A program made the position numbers and the translations under genes. A stretch of 64,000 nt of DNA, from contig NZ_CP077604.1 of NCBI RefSeq assembly GCF_019048865.1, forward strand, positions 4,464,001 to 4,528,000. Reading direction: 5' to 3'. The notes below the pieces were generated by a model. The model was not told where the DNA came from. It did not search any database and saw only the letters and a program-made list of their open reading frames with translations. Source of the stretch: Aquihabitans sp. G128. Its GTDB lineage: Bacteria; Actinomycetota; Acidimicrobiia; Acidimicrobiales; Iamiaceae. Shown here in pieces: positions 38,700 through 47,979 of the stretch (its first letter is position 1; each line of letters begins with the position of its first letter).

Positions 38700-39887
38700 A
38701 TGAAGGCACTGACCTGGCACGGCAAGCGCGACGTCCGCATCGACGAGGTGCCGGACCCGACGATCGAGGAGCCCACCGACGCCATCATCAAGGTGACGTC
38801 CACCGCGATCTGCGGCTCGGACCTCCACCTCTACGAGCTCTTCGGCCCGTTCATCGACGAAGGCGACATCCTCGGCCACGAGCCCATGGGCATCGTCGAG
38901 GCGGTCGGCTCGGACGTCCCGAACCTGGCGGTGGGTGATCGGGTGGTCGTCCCGTTCAACATCTCGTGCGGGCACTGCTGGATGTGCACCAACGACCTGC
39001 AGTCGCAGTGCGAGACCACGCAGGTCCACGAGCACGGCACCGGCGCCTCGCTGTTCGGCTACACCAAGCTCTACGGCCAGGTGGCTGGGGGCCAGGCCGA
39101 GTACCTGCGGGTCCCGCAGGCCCACTACGGCCCGGTCAAGATCCCGGACGGCACCCCCGACGAGCAGTACCTGTTCCTGTCCGACGTGCTGCCCACCGCC
39201 TACCAGGCGGTCGAGTACGCCGCCGTCCCCGAGGGCGGCACGGTGGCCGTGTTCGGGCTCGGCCCCATCGGCCAGATGGCCGCCCGCATCGCCCGCCAAC
39301 GCGGCGCCTCGAAGGTGTTCGGCATCGACCTGGTGCCCGAGCGCCTGCAGATGGCGGCTCGCAACGGGATCATCCCCGTCGACCTGTCGGACCACGAGGA
39401 CGACCTCGCCGACTTCCTGCGCAGCCAGACCGCGGGGCGGGGCCCTGACTCGGCCATCGACGCCGTCGGCATGGAGGCCCACGGGTCGGGCGCCGGCAAG
39501 CTGGCCCACGCCCTCGTCGGGCTGCTGCCCGACGCGGTGGCCAGCCCACTCATGCAGAAGGCCGGGATCGACCGGCTGGGCGCCCTGCTCGCAGCCATCG
39601 ACGTCGTCCGCCGCGGCGGCACGCTGTCGATCAGCGGCGTCTACGGCGGCGCCCAGGATCCGCTGCCGATGCTGCAGATGTTCGACAAGCAGCTCACCGT
39701 TCGCATGGGCCAGGCCAACGTCCGCCGGTGGGTCGACGACCTGCTGCCGCTGATCGAGGACCCGGCCGACCCGCTCGGCGTGCTCGACCTCACCACGCAC
39801 CAGGTCCCGCTCACCGAGGCGCCCGCCATGTACGAGACCTTCCAGAAGAAGGAGGACGGCGCCATCAAGGTCGTCCTCAAGCCCTGA
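38700..39887 (+). CDS. Zinc-dependent alcohol dehydrogenase (MDR, formaldehyde dehydrogenase-like)
   Basis: A 395-residue medium-chain dehydrogenase. Catalytic zinc ligands lie in TAICGSDLHLYELFGP and GDILGHEPMGIVEAVG; structural zinc is bound by SCGHCWMCTNDLQSQCE (four Cys). The NAD-binding loop is VAVFGLGPIGQMAARIARQ. The long AVASPLMQKAGIDRLGAL insertion is typical of glutathione-independent formaldehyde dehydrogenase-like proteins. ATG 38700 follows GGAAGAGGCACCC. Likely cytoplasmic detoxification of an aldehyde or alcohol; the exact substrate is unknown. Confidence 0.92.
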   Translation: MKALTWHGKRDVRIDEVPDPTIEEPTDAIIKVTSTAICGSDLHLYELFGPFIDEGDILGHEPMGIVEAVGSDVPNLAVGDRVVVPFNISCGHCWMCTNDLQSQCETTQVHEHGTGASLFGYTKLYGQVAGGQAEYLRVPQAHYGPVKIPDGTPDEQYLFLSDVLPTAYQAVEYAAVPEGGTVAVFGLGPIGQMAARIARQRGASKVFGIDLVPERLQMAARNGIIPVDLSDHEDDLADFLRSQTAGRGPDSAIDAVGMEAHGSGAGKLAHALVGLLPDAVASPLMQKAGIDRLGALLAAIDVVRRGGTLSISGVYGGAQDPLPMLQMFDKQLTVRMGQANVRRWVDDLLPLIEDPADPLGVLDLTTHQVPLTEAPAMYETFQKKEDGAIKVVLKP

Positions 39888-39896
39888 ACCCTCCGT

Positions 39897-39929
39897 CCCG
39901 GTGCCGCCCGCAGGTGGGGTGGCACCGGG
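39897..39929. terminator. Hairpin between convergent dehydrogenase genes
   Basis: CCCGGTGCC (39897-39905) and GGCACCGGG (39921-39929) pair perfectly over 9 bp with a 15-nt loop, 10 bp after the MDR stop and 20 bp before the SDR stop. Likely bidirectional terminator. Confidence 0.6.
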
Positions 39930-39948
39930 CACCGGGGCGCCGGGACCG

Positions 39949-40809
39949 TCAGCGGACCTCGGGGTCGCTGGGGGCGAAGACGTTGCCGTCGTTGGGCTCG
40001 ACCGTGCGGCGCTCCAGGGCGAAGCGGCGGTAGAGCGGACCGACCAGGCGCTCGTAGACCGGGGTGGCGAACCGGAAGCCGAACACCACGACGGCGTTGA
40101 GGGGGCCGACGGAGACCCGGCGCGAGCCGTGCTCGCTGGCTCGGACGATGGCCGCCGCCACCTTCTCGGGCGGGTCGACCGGGGGCGGCGGCTTGCCGGG
40201 GTGGCCCTCGACCGAGGCGGCCCGGCGGTAGATCGGCGTGTCCACGGCGCCGGGCGCCACGGTGGAGACGTGGATGTCGGGGGCGTCGGCGGTCTCGAGC
40301 CGCAGGATGCGCGACAGGCCGACCTGGGCCCACTTGCCGGTGACGTAGGCGCCGATGCCGGGTACGGCCACCGAACCGAGCAGCGAGGTCACGATGACCA
40401 GCGAGCCGCGGCCCTGCGCCCGGAAGTGGCGGAGGGCGGCTCGGCTCACCCGCACGGTGCCGTGGGTGGCGGTGTCCATGACCCGGTCGAGCACCTCGAG
40501 CCGGAGGTCCTCGACGGTGCCGTAGGCCATGACCATGGCGGCGTGCACCACCACGTCGAGCCGGCCGTGGCGCCTGGCGGCGGCGTCGAAGATGGCGTCG
40601 ATGGCCTCGGCGTCGAGCACGTCGGCGGGGGCGGCCTCGGCCGACGCCGCGCCGGCGGCGAGCGTGGCCGCCGCCGCGTCGGCGAGGAGCTCGGCGCCGC
40701 GGGCCACGAGCACCACGTGGAACCCCTTGGCGCCGAATGCGAGGGCCGCCGCCCGGCCGATGCCGCTCGACGCACCGGTGACGATGGCGACGGGGACGGT
40801 CGAGGCGGG
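39949..40809 (-). CDS. Short-chain dehydrogenase/reductase; start codon not found
   Basis: About 286 residues. The Rossmann motif VAIVTGASSGIGRAAAL and VVLVARGAELLAD lie at the N-terminus, the catalytic Ser in VIVTSLLGSVAVPG and Tyr/Lys in AYVTGKWAQVGL. Upstream of the Rossmann loop no ATG, GTG or TTG is present in this frame before the preceding stop, so the left boundary is approximate; a sequencing error near the C5 run around 40820-40830 or a rare start are both possible. It is convergent with the alcohol dehydrogenase. The C-terminal region suggests membrane association but is not conclusive. Confidence 0.8.
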   Translation of the reverse strand, partial: PASTVPVAIVTGASSGIGRAAALAFGAKGFHVVLVARGAELLADAAAATLAAGAASAEAAPADVLDAEAIDAIFDAAARRHGRLDVVVHAAMVMAYGTVEDLRLEVLDRVMDTATHGTVRVSRAALRHFRAQGRGSLVIVTSLLGSVAVPGIGAYVTGKWAQVGLSRILRLETADAPDIHVSTVAPGAVDTPIYRRAASVEGHPGKPPPPVDPPEKVAAAIVRASEHGSRRVSVGPLNAVVVFGFRFATPVYERLVGPLYRRFALERRTVEPNDGNVFAPSDPEVR

Positions 40810-41047
40810 CGGTGGGACGGGGGTGGGTCGTTCGTCGGTGTCGGTGATGCCGAGGCCCTGCCCCTGCCAGCAGGGGCCAGACCCGGAGGTCGGGGTGTCG
40901 ACGGGTGCTTTCGATCGGGGAGCGGCGCAGGCGCTGGTGAGGCGGGCGGCGCCCGAGCCGAATCACCCCTTCGCCGGGCGTCCGCCGTTCTCGGTGTCGC
41001 TGACCGGGGGCACGCAACGTGGACCGCACCACCCCCGGAGCACCCCC

Positions 41048-41236
41048 GTGAGCGCCATCCAAGACCAGGTCCTGACCCTCACGACCACCGTCGGCGCCGT
41101 GCTGGCCACCGGCCTCGTCGCGCTGCTCGGCTGGGGCCCGCAGATCCCGCTCGACACAGCCGACACGCCGCCCGAAGGCGACCGCCGGTCCGACGGCGAC
41201 GAAGGTGGCCACCGACGCATGCGGTGGTCGCGGTGA
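41048..41236 (+). CDS. Small single-pass membrane protein, 62 residues
   Basis: GTG with CGGAG 8 nt upstream opens VSAIQDQVLTLTTTVGAVLA, followed by TGLVALLGWGPQI, which forms one hydrophobic helix, then a charged tail (PPEGDRRSDGDEGGHRRMRW). The stop overlaps the start of the anti-sigma kinase gene (GTGA). It may anchor or modulate that kinase; this is inferred from coupling only. Confidence 0.6.
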   Translation: MSAIQDQVLTLTTTVGAVLATGLVALLGWGPQIPLDTADTPPEGDRRSDGDEGGHRRMRWSR

Positions 41237-41670
41237 GCGCCTCGGAAGGAGATCCGGCCGCCGCGGGTGCGTCACCCGAGGCGGAGTCCATCGTCCTGAC
41301 CGCCCAGGTGCGCAGCTCGGCCATGGCACGGACCTTCGTGGGCCAGGCGATCGCGCGCAGCGGGGCACCCGTGCCCGAGGACCTCCTCCTGCTCACCAGC
41401 GAGGCCACCACCAACGCGACCATCCACGCCGACTCGAACCAGATCACGGTGTCGGTCGAGCGCATCGGCTCGGTCGCTCGCGTCTCGGTCCAGGACGACG
41501 ATCCCACGCCGCCGCACGTGGTGTCCGCCGACCCCGGCCAGCCCGGGGGTCTGGGCGTGCGCCTCATCGACCAGCTGGCCGCCGACTGGGGCGTCACCCA
41601 GATCCAGGGCGACGGCAAGCTGGTCTGGTTCGAGGTCCCGCTCGCCGAGGGCGACGCCCCCGATCGCTAG
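41233..41670 (+). CDS. RsbW-like anti-sigma factor / serine kinase (HATPase_c)
   Basis: A 145-residue GHKL ATPase-fold protein. LLLTSEATTNATIHADSNQI is the N-box (Glu...Asn), SVQDDDPTPPHVV the G1 box and GGLGVRLIDQLAADWGV the G2 region. RsbW-like proteins bind a sigma factor and phosphorylate a STAS antagonist; STAS proteins at 8044 and 31213 and the SpoIIE phosphatase at 36617 could complete such a partner switch. No SigB-type sigma factor is in the window. GTG is coupled to the small membrane-protein gene. Confidence 0.85.
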   Translation: MSASEGDPAAAGASPEAESIVLTAQVRSSAMARTFVGQAIARSGAPVPEDLLLLTSEATTNATIHADSNQITVSVERIGSVARVSVQDDDPTPPHVVSADPGQPGGLGVRLIDQLAADWGVTQIQGDGKLVWFEVPLAEGDAPDR

Positions 41671-41683
41671 CGGGCCGCCGGGC

Positions 41684-42010
41684 CTAGGCCGCCTGGGAGA
41701 AGTACCAGACCGCCGCCTGCGCCCGGTTGTGCACGCCGATCTTGCGGTACACGCGCTGCAGGTGGGTCTTGACGGTGTCGACGCCGACGTAGAGCTCCGA
41801 AGCGATGCGGGCGTTGGGCAGGCCCTTCGCCACCAGGGTCAGCACCTCCTGCTCGCGCTCGGACAGGACCTCCACCCGTGCGTCGGCGCGCAGCCCCGGC
41901 GGCGGCGGCGGCGGGGTGATGGCGTGATCGGCGAGGACCTTGGTCAGCTCCTCCACGTAGCGCTCCAGCACAGCCACTCGCACGGGCCCGTCGGCTTCGA
42001 TCGCATCCAT
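41684..42010 (-). CDS. LuxR-type HTH regulator, single domain
   Basis: A 108-residue protein: a 50-residue N-terminus with a proline run ([10 protein letters not shown]) and a LuxR HTH at the end ([40 protein letters not shown]). There is no receiver domain, so it is a stand-alone DNA-binding effector. Start ATG 42010 is chosen because GGTACATGG places its TA 12 nt before; an ATG 9 nt upstream is an alternative. It is convergent with the anti-sigma kinase, stop codons 13 bp apart. Confidence 0.85.
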   Translation of the reverse strand: MDAIEADGPVRVAVLERYVEELTKVLADHAITPPPPPPGLRADARVEVLSEREQEVLTLVAKGLPNARIASELYVGVDTVKTHLQRVYRKIGVHNRAQAAVWYFSQAA

Positions 42011-42077
42011 TCTCACCATGTACCTGTTGGCCGCCGGCTCAGAACCGGGCCCACCTCCGGCCGTGCAGGGTGGCTCG

Positions 42078-43232
42078 TCAGGTGGTGCCCGCCAGGGTGG
42101 CGACGGCCACCCGGTCCACGGCGGCCGACAGGTCGCCGTCGGCCGCGGCGACGGCGCGGCGCTGGCGCTCGGCACCGGTGCCCTCGCGGCGGACGAACGC
42201 CACCGTGGCCGACACGTCGGCCCACTCGCCCCGGTCCTCGAGCACCGGTCGCACGAGGCCCAGCAGCGAGTCCAGGACGTCGCCCGCCGGGCGCAGCGCC
42301 ATGGCCTGCACGTCGACGAGCTGGTCGGCCAGCCCGTAGCGAGCCGCCCGCCACAGGGCCGAGCGCAGCACCTCGGTGCGCGGCGGGTCGAGGGGCGCGC
42401 CCGCCTCGGCCTGGGCGTGCAGCACCTCGACGAGGGCGCGGACGATGGCGGCCGTCGCCACGACCTCGTCGACGGTCATGAGCACGTCGGCCGCCCGGAA
42501 CTCGAGCGTCGGGTAGCGGGCCGACGGCCGCACGTCCCAGTAGAGCCGGCCCGGCGCGTCGATGGCCTCGACGGCGTGGAGGTGGTCGACGAGGCGGTCG
42601 AAGGCGGCCCGGTCCGGCAGGTGCTCGGGGATGCCGGCCATCGGCCAGCGGTGGAACACCTCGGTGCGGTAGCTGGCGTAGCGGCTGTCGCGCCCCATCC
42701 AGTAGGGGGAGTTGGCACTCAGGGCCACCAGCACCGGCAGCCAGCCCCGGACCCGGTTCATGATGCCGATGGCCAGCTCCGGGTCGCGGACGCCCACGTG
42801 GATGTGGCAGCCGCTCACCGACTGCTCGTCGGTGAGGAGGCCGTAGGTGTGGTGCAGGCCCACGTAGGCGACCTCGTCGGTGATGCCGCCGTCGTCGTTC
42901 CAGCGGGCGAAGGGGTGGGTGGCCGAGGCCAGCAGCCGGGCGCCCACGTCCTCGGCCGCCTGGCCCAGGGCCCTCCGCAGTCCGACGATCGAGGCCCGGA
43001 CGTCGGCCAGGTCGTGGCACACCGCGGTCCCCGACTCGACCTGCGACTGCTTCAGCTCCGCCTCGATGGCGCTGCCCGCCGGTGCGGTCGCCCGCTCGAG
43101 CACGTCGGCCGCGTCGCCGCGGAGCTGGCGGGTCTCGGCGTCGACGAGGAAGAACTCCTCTTCGACGCCGACCGAGAAGTCCTCGCCGGCCGGGTCGTCG
43201 AACACGGCGAAGGGCTCCGAGGTGGGGGGCAT
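42078..43232 (-). CDS. YbdK-like carboxylate-amine ligase (glutamate-cysteine ligase 2 family)
   Basis: A 384-residue ATP-grasp-like ligase: [19 protein letters not shown] at the start, [35 protein letters not shown] and [18 protein letters not shown]. The GCS2/YbdK family joins glutamate-like acids to amines; bacterial YbdK has weak glutamate-cysteine ligase activity, while others act in cofactor or mycothiol-independent thiol pathways. No ribosome site; GGGTAGGGC lies 12 nt before the ATG. Divergent from the hydroxy-acid oxidase gene. Confidence 0.88.
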   Translation of the reverse strand: MPPTSEPFAVFDDPAGEDFSVGVEEEFFLVDAETRQLRGDAADVLERATAPAGSAIEAELKQSQVESGTAVCHDLADVRASIVGLRRALGQAAEDVGARLLASATHPFARWNDDGGITDEVAYVGLHHTYGLLTDEQSVSGCHIHVGVRDPELAIGIMNRVRGWLPVLVALSANSPYWMGRDSRYASYRTEVFHRWPMAGIPEHLPDRAAFDRLVDHLHAVEAIDAPGRLYWDVRPSARYPTLEFRAADVLMTVDEVVATAAIVRALVEVLHAQAEAGAPLDPPRTEVLRSALWRAARYGLADQLVDVQAMALRPAGDVLDSLLGLVRPVLEDRGEWADVSATVAFVRREGTGAERQRRAVAAADGDLSAAVDRVAVATLAGTT

Positions 43233-43238
43233 CGGGTC

Positions 43239-43247
43239 GCCCTACCC
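43239..43247 (-). promoter_or_regulatory. GGGTAGGGC, putative leaderless -10 element
   Basis: The T of TAGGGC is 12 nt before the ATG of the YbdK-like gene. A TACCGT on the opposite strand (43263-43268) could serve the divergent oxidase gene. Confidence 0.45.
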
Positions 43248-43299
43248 GCCTGCCCGTCGGTCTACCGTCCTCGGCGGGACCACGACCCTGGAGGCACCG

Positions 43300-44468
43300 A
43301 TGCCGAACTACGGCGACTGGCAGCTGTCGATCTACTTCAACGGGCTGGACGGCGTCCGCCCCGAGCTCCCCATGTCCTTCGCCGACCTCGAGCGGCGGGC
43401 CGAGGCGGAGATGACCGAGCAGCTGTGGTCCTACGTGGCCGGCGGGGCGGGCGACGAGCGCACCCAGCGGGCCAACGTCGCGGCGTTCGACCGGTGGGGG
43501 CTGGTGCCCCGGGTGCTGGCCGGGGCCGCCGAGCGGGACCTGCACGTCGACCTCTTCGGCACCCGGCTGCCCACCCCGCTGCTGCTCGCCCCGGTGGGCG
43601 TGATCGGCATCATCGACCCCGACGGCCACGGCGACGTGCTCACCGCCCGGGCCGCGGCGTCGTCCGGCGTGCCGATGGTGGCGTCGACGTTGATGGAGGA
43701 CCCGCTGGAGGTGGTGGCCGCCGAGCTGGGCGAGACGCCGGGCTGGTTCCAGCTGTACCCGCCCAAGGACCGCGAGCTCTGCGAGAGCTTCGTGCGCCGG
43801 GCCGAGGCGGCCGGCTACTCGGCCATCGTGGTCACCCTCGACACCCTCACGCTGGGCTGGCGCCCCCGGGACCTCACCATCGCCAGCTTCCCGCAGCTCC
43901 AGGGGCTGTGCCTGGCCAACTACTTCTCCGACCCGGTGTTCCGCGCCCAGCTGGCCGTGCCGCCCGAGGAAGACGTGTCGGCCGCCACCGGGCTGTGGGC
44001 CATGAGCTTCGGCAACCCGGGCCTGGGCTGGGACGACCTCGGTGGCTGCGGTCCATCACCACCGTGCCCCTGCTGCTCAAGGGCGTGTGCCACCCCGACG
44101 ACGCCCGGCGGGCCCTCGACCTCGGCGTCGACGGCATCTACTGCTCCACCCACGGCGGCCGGCAGGCCAACGGCGGCCTGCCGGCGCTCGAGTGCCTCCC
44201 GGGCATCGTCGACGTGGCCGGCGACGCGCCGGTGATCTTCGACTCGGGCATCCGCAGCGGGCCCGACGCCGTGAAGGCGCTCGCCCTGGGCGCCACCGCG
44301 GTGGGCATCGGTCGGCCCTACGCCTTCGGTCTCGCCGTCGGCGGCCAGGCCGGCGTCGAGCACGTCCTCAGCTGCCTGCTCGCCGAGCTCGACCTGACCA
44401 TGGCCGTCGACGGCTACGGCTCCCTGGCCGACCTCACGCCCGAGGCGCTCCGACCCCTCGGGCGGTAG
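43300..44468 (+). CDS. FMN-dependent alpha-hydroxy-acid oxidase (lactate 2-monooxygenase-like), one frameshift
   Basis: About 389 residues. FMN-binding barrel motifs include [58 protein letters not shown] and [19 protein letters not shown]; the catalytic His lies in [16 protein letters not shown], with [19 protein letters not shown] binding phosphate. One missing base near 44040 shifts the frame; the expected [19 protein letters not shown] is otherwise recoverable. Length fits lactate 2-monooxygenase. ATG follows CTGGAGGCACCG. Product would be acetate from lactate or a 2-oxo acid, depending on subfamily. Confidence 0.86.
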
Positions 44469-44506
44469 CGGCCCCGGGCGCCCCGGCTCCTGGCGGGTGT
44501 CCCGGG

Positions 44507-45160
44507 TCAGCCGCCCTTGGCGATCCGGACGTGGGTGGCGCCGGCGCCCTGCACGACCTCGGTCACCCCGTAGCCCGCCAGCCCGGCGGGATCGTCGAAG
44601 ATCCGCTCACCACGCCCGAGGAACAGCGGGGCGATGGCCACGTGGAGGTCGTCGAGCAGCTCGGCGGCCAGGTACTGGCGGACGGTGCTGGCGCCGCCGC
44701 CGACCCGCACGTCGGCACCGTCGGCGGCGGCGAAGGCCAGCTCCAGCGCCGCCTCGATGCCGCCGTCCACGAAGTGGAAGGTGGTGCCGTCCAGCTCGAG
44801 GGCGGGGCGGACGTGGTGGGTGAGCACGAACACGGGGTGGTGGTACGGCGGCTCCGGGCCCCACCAGCCGGTCCACGAGTGGTCGGGCCACGGTCCCCGC
44901 ACGGGCCCGAACATGTTGCGGCCCATGATCGTGGCGCCGATGCCCTCGTCGCCGGCCCGCCACCAGGCCTCGTCGACCTCCAGGCCCGGCGTGAGCTCGG
45001 GCGGGTCGCCGCCGAACATGGCCCGGCCCGAGGGCGTGGCGAAGGCCCACTCGTGCAGGGCTCGACCGCCCACCCCGAGCGGGTTGTCCTCGTCCTGGTC
45101 GGGTCCGGCGGCGAAGCCGTCGAGCGACATCGAGATGTTGTGGGCACGGAGCTTGGGCAT
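44507..45160 (-). CDS. Dihydrofolate reductase family protein (RibD C-terminal-like)
   Basis: A 217-residue protein: LRAHNISMSLDGFAAGPDQD, GATIMGRNMFGPVRGPW, FVLTHHVRPALELDGTTFHF, VRVGGGASTVRQYLAAELLD. This is the RibD_C/YyaP branch of DHFR-like reductases using NADPH, usually without proven substrate. ATG has AGCAGGAGGACCCCC upstream, a strong ribosome site. Convergent with the oxidase gene. Confidence 0.88.
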   Translation of the reverse strand: MPKLRAHNISMSLDGFAAGPDQDEDNPLGVGGRALHEWAFATPSGRAMFGGDPPELTPGLEVDEAWWRAGDEGIGATIMGRNMFGPVRGPWPDHSWTGWWGPEPPYHHPVFVLTHHVRPALELDGTTFHFVDGGIEAALELAFAAADGADVRVGGGASTVRQYLAAELLDDLHVAIAPLFLGRGERIFDDPAGLAGYGVTEVVQGAGATHVRIAKGG

Positions 45161-45251
45161 GGGGGTCCTCCTGCTGTGGGGCGCCGGTGGGCGCCGGTTC
45201 GGGGAGACGTCGGAGCCGAGGGGCCGACCTCGACATCTTCGCCGCGCCGGC

Positions 45252-46532
45252 TCAGTGGAGGAGGCCGAGCTCCCTGGCCGCCCGGCCGAGGTCGTCGCGG
45301 TGGGCGGGATCGGCGATGGCGATGAGGGCGCGGGCCCGGTCGGCGAGCGATCGCCCGCGCAGCTCGGCCACGCCGTGCTCGGTGACCACGTGGTCGACGG
45401 TGTTCTTGATGGTGGTCACCACCGAGCCCGGCGCCAGCGTCGGCACGATGCGGGTGCGGCCGTCCCGCGTGGTCGAGCGGGTCACGATGAACGCCTGGCC
45501 CTCCTCGGCGTACATGGCGCCGCGGGCGAAGTCGGCCTGGCCGCCGGACGACGACCAGTAGCGCCCGGCGATGGTCTCCGAGGCGCACTGGCCGAGCAGG
45601 TCGACCTCGGTGGTGGCGTTGACCGAGGCGAAGCGCTTCATGCGGGCGATGACGCGCGGGTCGTTCACGAAGTCGACGCCGAGCAGCTCCACCGATGCGT
45701 TGTCGTCGAGCCAGTCGTAGAGCCGGCGGGTCCCGAGGCAGAAGGTGGTGGCCACCCGGTTGCGACGCACCTCCTTGTTCGCACCCGTGACCACCCCCGC
45801 CTCCACCAGGTCGACCATGCCGTCGTGGAGCAGCTCCGTGTGGATGCCCAGGCCGCGGTGGCCGCCGAGGGCCTCCAGCACGCCGGCGGCGATGGTGCCG
45901 ATGCCCACCTGGATGGTCGCCTCGTTCGGGATGCGCTCGGCGACGTGCGCCGCGATGGCCCGGTCGACGGCTCCGGGCACCGGCCGCGGCACCTCGACCA
46001 GCGGTCGGTCCGACTCGCACCAGCCCACGATCTGGGAGTGGTGCAGCACGTTGGCGCCGCGGGTGCGGGGCATGTGCGGGGTGGCCTCGAGGAAGAACGG
46101 GACCCGGCCGATCAGCGACGCCACGTAGTCGGCGTTGGTGCCGAGGCTGAAGTACCCGTGGCGGTCCGGCGGCGAGCAGGCCGCCACCACCAGGTCGCAC
46201 CGGGTGCTGCGCTGCAGGATCAGCGGCACCTCGGAGAAGTGGTTGGGCACGAGGTCGATGGTCCCGGCCCAGTACGCCGGTCGGGTCACGTGCGAGAGGA
46301 AGTACGACACGTGCCGGAGCCGGGTGTCGTCCGGGGCGGCGTGCAGGTAGGGCCGGTCGTGCAGGGCGTGCATCTGGTGGATGCGCACGCCGGACAGCTG
46401 CTCGACGCCCGCCTCGATGGCGTCGAGCACGGCGGTGGGCTCGCCGTTGGCGAGGGGGACCACGATGTCGGCCCCCTCGCCCACGTGGTCGAGGACCTGG
46501 GCGGCGGCGACCGGGGCGGGGAGCGTGAGCAT
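45252..46532 (-). CDS. Acetyl-CoA hydrolase / CoA-transferase family protein
   Basis: A 426-residue protein of the acetate/4-hydroxybutyrate CoA-transferase family. IVVPLANGEPTAVLDAI begins the first domain; IQVGIGTIAAGVLEALGGHR, GLGIHTELLHDGMVDLVEAG and VVTGANKEV form the family core; RIVPTLAPGSVVTTIKNTVD and HVVTEHGVAELRGRS complete the second domain. It moves CoA between short acids; length agrees with the single-chain enzymes. Start ATG has GGGTAGGCC 14 nt upstream and no ribosome site. Confidence 0.88.
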   Translation of the reverse strand: MLTLPAPVAAAQVLDHVGEGADIVVPLANGEPTAVLDAIEAGVEQLSGVRIHQMHALHDRPYLHAAPDDTRLRHVSYFLSHVTRPAYWAGTIDLVPNHFSEVPLILQRSTRCDLVVAACSPPDRHGYFSLGTNADYVASLIGRVPFFLEATPHMPRTRGANVLHHSQIVGWCESDRPLVEVPRPVPGAVDRAIAAHVAERIPNEATIQVGIGTIAAGVLEALGGHRGLGIHTELLHDGMVDLVEAGVVTGANKEVRRNRVATTFCLGTRRLYDWLDDNASVELLGVDFVNDPRVIARMKRFASVNATTEVDLLGQCASETIAGRYWSSSGGQADFARGAMYAEEGQAFIVTRSTTRDGRTRIVPTLAPGSVVTTIKNTVDHVVTEHGVAELRGRSLADRARALIAIADPAHRDDLGRAARELGLLH

Positions 46533-46540
46533 GGCCCCCC

Positions 46541-46549
46541 GGCCTACCC
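46541..46549 (-). promoter_or_regulatory. GGGTAGGCC, putative leaderless -10 element
   Basis: The T lies 14 nt before the ATG of the CoA-transferase gene; same sequence as before the 30463 gene. Confidence 0.4.
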
Positions 46550-46602
46550 GCTGGGGCCGACCCTCGCCGACCACAGCCGGATCGCCGGTGGCCAGCCCGG
46601 GG

Positions 46603-46848
46603 TCAGCTTCCGAGCTCGGAGCAGTCCTGGCAGTCGGGGCACGCCGTGCCGGCCATGGGGGGCCAGGTGAGCGTGGCGTGGACCTGCAACGCCTCCACGC
46701 CGCACCACGTCTCGCCCGTCTCGAGGTCGACGGCGTGCACCGGCGCCAGGGGCGGGTGGGCGTGGGCCAGCGACGGCCGGGCCGGGAAGCCCTTCACCTC
46801 GCAGCACGGCTGCTCCGCCCCCTGGACCCAAACACGAGTGATCTCCAC
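46603..46848 (-). CDS. Small Cys-rich hypothetical protein, 81 residues
   Basis: GTG with GGAGGTGACGGTT upstream opens VEITRVWVQGAEQPCCEVKG, ending TACPDCQDCSELGS. Six or more Cys (CC, one central, C-x-x-C-x-x-C) suggest a small zinc- or metal-binding protein. No family recognised. An 8-bp hairpin lies 65 bp upstream, and the secreted PxRLLDTR-like gene lies further upstream on the same strand. Confidence 0.6.
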   Translation of the reverse strand: MEITRVWVQGAEQPCCEVKGFPARPSLAHAHPPLAPVHAVDLETGETWCGVEALQVHATLTWPPMAGTACPDCQDCSELGS

Positions 46849-46912
46849 AACCGTCACCTCCGCGTCGAAGACGATCGGTCGGCCTGGCTGCTCAAGCGTC
46901 CCGCCCCTGGCG

Positions 46913-46938
46913 CGCTCACCGCCGCCGCCAGGTGAGCG
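46913..46938. terminator. Hairpin CGCTCACC / GGTGAGCG
   Basis: Perfect 8-bp arms around a 10-nt loop, 132 bp beyond the stop of the secreted-protein gene at 47070 and before the Cys-rich gene. The remaining gap (46849-47069) shows only a direct repeat of GGGTGACA and no gene. Confidence 0.4.
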
Positions 46939-47069
46939 GCGCCCGCCGCTCGGGGGATCGTCTCAGGTCGACCGCCTGGGTGACAACCCCCACTTCGGGT
47001 GACATTCCTGACGCGCTCCGTCACCGGGTGCAGGGCCCTCGATCGAGCCCGGTACCCGGTGACCAGCGG

Positions 47070-47897
47070 TCAGCAGTTGACGGTGACCGAGGCGTAGGCG
47101 CGAGCCCAGTTGCCGTTGGAGTCGGTGACCCGCACGATCGCAGAGTTGGAGCTCGTGTACACCGCGGTGGCGATGTAGCCGGCGGGTTCGGCCGTGGCCT
47201 GGATGTCGCAGTAGAGGATGTCCCGGCGGAAGCTGACGACGATCTGGCCGGGGTTGGCGAACGCGCTCGAGTACCCGGAGACCATGCCGGTGGAGGAGTA
47301 CATGTCGGCGAACTGGTTGGTGCTCGCGGTGAGGACGTCGGCGTAGATCGGCTCGATGTAGTAGCCGGCCACGTCGACCACCACGTGGGTGCTGCCGGTG
47401 AACGCCCGCACCTTGATGCCGCTCGATGCCGTGGTGATGGTGGCGCCGGCGGTGTTGCCCGTGCTGCCCCACTGGAGGACGGTCTGGTTGGGCTCGTTGG
47501 TGCCGTTGGCCCACGCCCGGAGGTAGCCCGCCGACAGCGGGTCGGCCGCGGAGATCGATGCGTCGAGGGCGGTGGCGTACGGGGAGATGGCCGGGCACTT
47601 GGTGAGCGGTACGGTGCGCACCTCGCTGGGGCTGAAGCGGCCGCCGCTGGTGCGCGAGTCGTACAGGCGGCACGGCGTGGCCAGCGGCACGTACTCGCGC
47701 TTGATGACGGCGTTGCGGGTGCCGATCTGGCCGCGCGTGCCCGAAGGCCCGTCGGCGTTGACGCTCGGTGACTGGCCGGGGAGGTCGAGCGGCTTGTCGG
47801 GCGGCGGCGGTGGGTCGCCCTGGGGGGAAGCCCACGCGTAGCTGGCCCCGCCGACGAGCAGCACGGCGACGAGCAGGGAAAGGACAGACCGCTTCAT
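47070..47897 (-). CDS. Secreted PxRLLDTR-like surface protein
   Basis: 275 residues. SVLSLLVAVLLVGGASYAWA is a Sec signal with cleavage after ASA/AWA, followed by a Pro-rich linker (PPPPPDKPLDLPGQ). The central TPCRLYDSRTSGGRFSPSEV matches the PxRLLDTR-type motif of actinobacterial surface proteins, usually followed by VPLT...AISAN-like text (here VRTVPLTKCPAISPYATA) and VVVDVAGYYI. The protein ends in Cys. It is probably cell-wall associated; the domain has no proven function. ATG follows GAGGAGCCGCC. Divergent from an acyltransferase. Confidence 0.76.
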   Translation of the reverse strand: MKRSVLSLLVAVLLVGGASYAWASPQGDPPPPPDKPLDLPGQSPSVNADGPSGTRGQIGTRNAVIKREYVPLATPCRLYDSRTSGGRFSPSEVRTVPLTKCPAISPYATALDASISAADPLSAGYLRAWANGTNEPNQTVLQWGSTGNTAGATITTASSGIKVRAFTGSTHVVVDVAGYYIEPIYADVLTASTNQFADMYSSTGMVSGYSSAFANPGQIVVSFRRDILYCDIQATAEPAGYIATAVYTSSNSAIVRVTDSNGNWARAYASVTVNC

Positions 47898-47979
47898 GGC
47901 GGCTCCTCGCACTCTGGGCGCCGTCCCGCGACGGCGCATCGCCAGGAACGTACGCCTCTCGGTAGCCGGAGGAAAGCCG

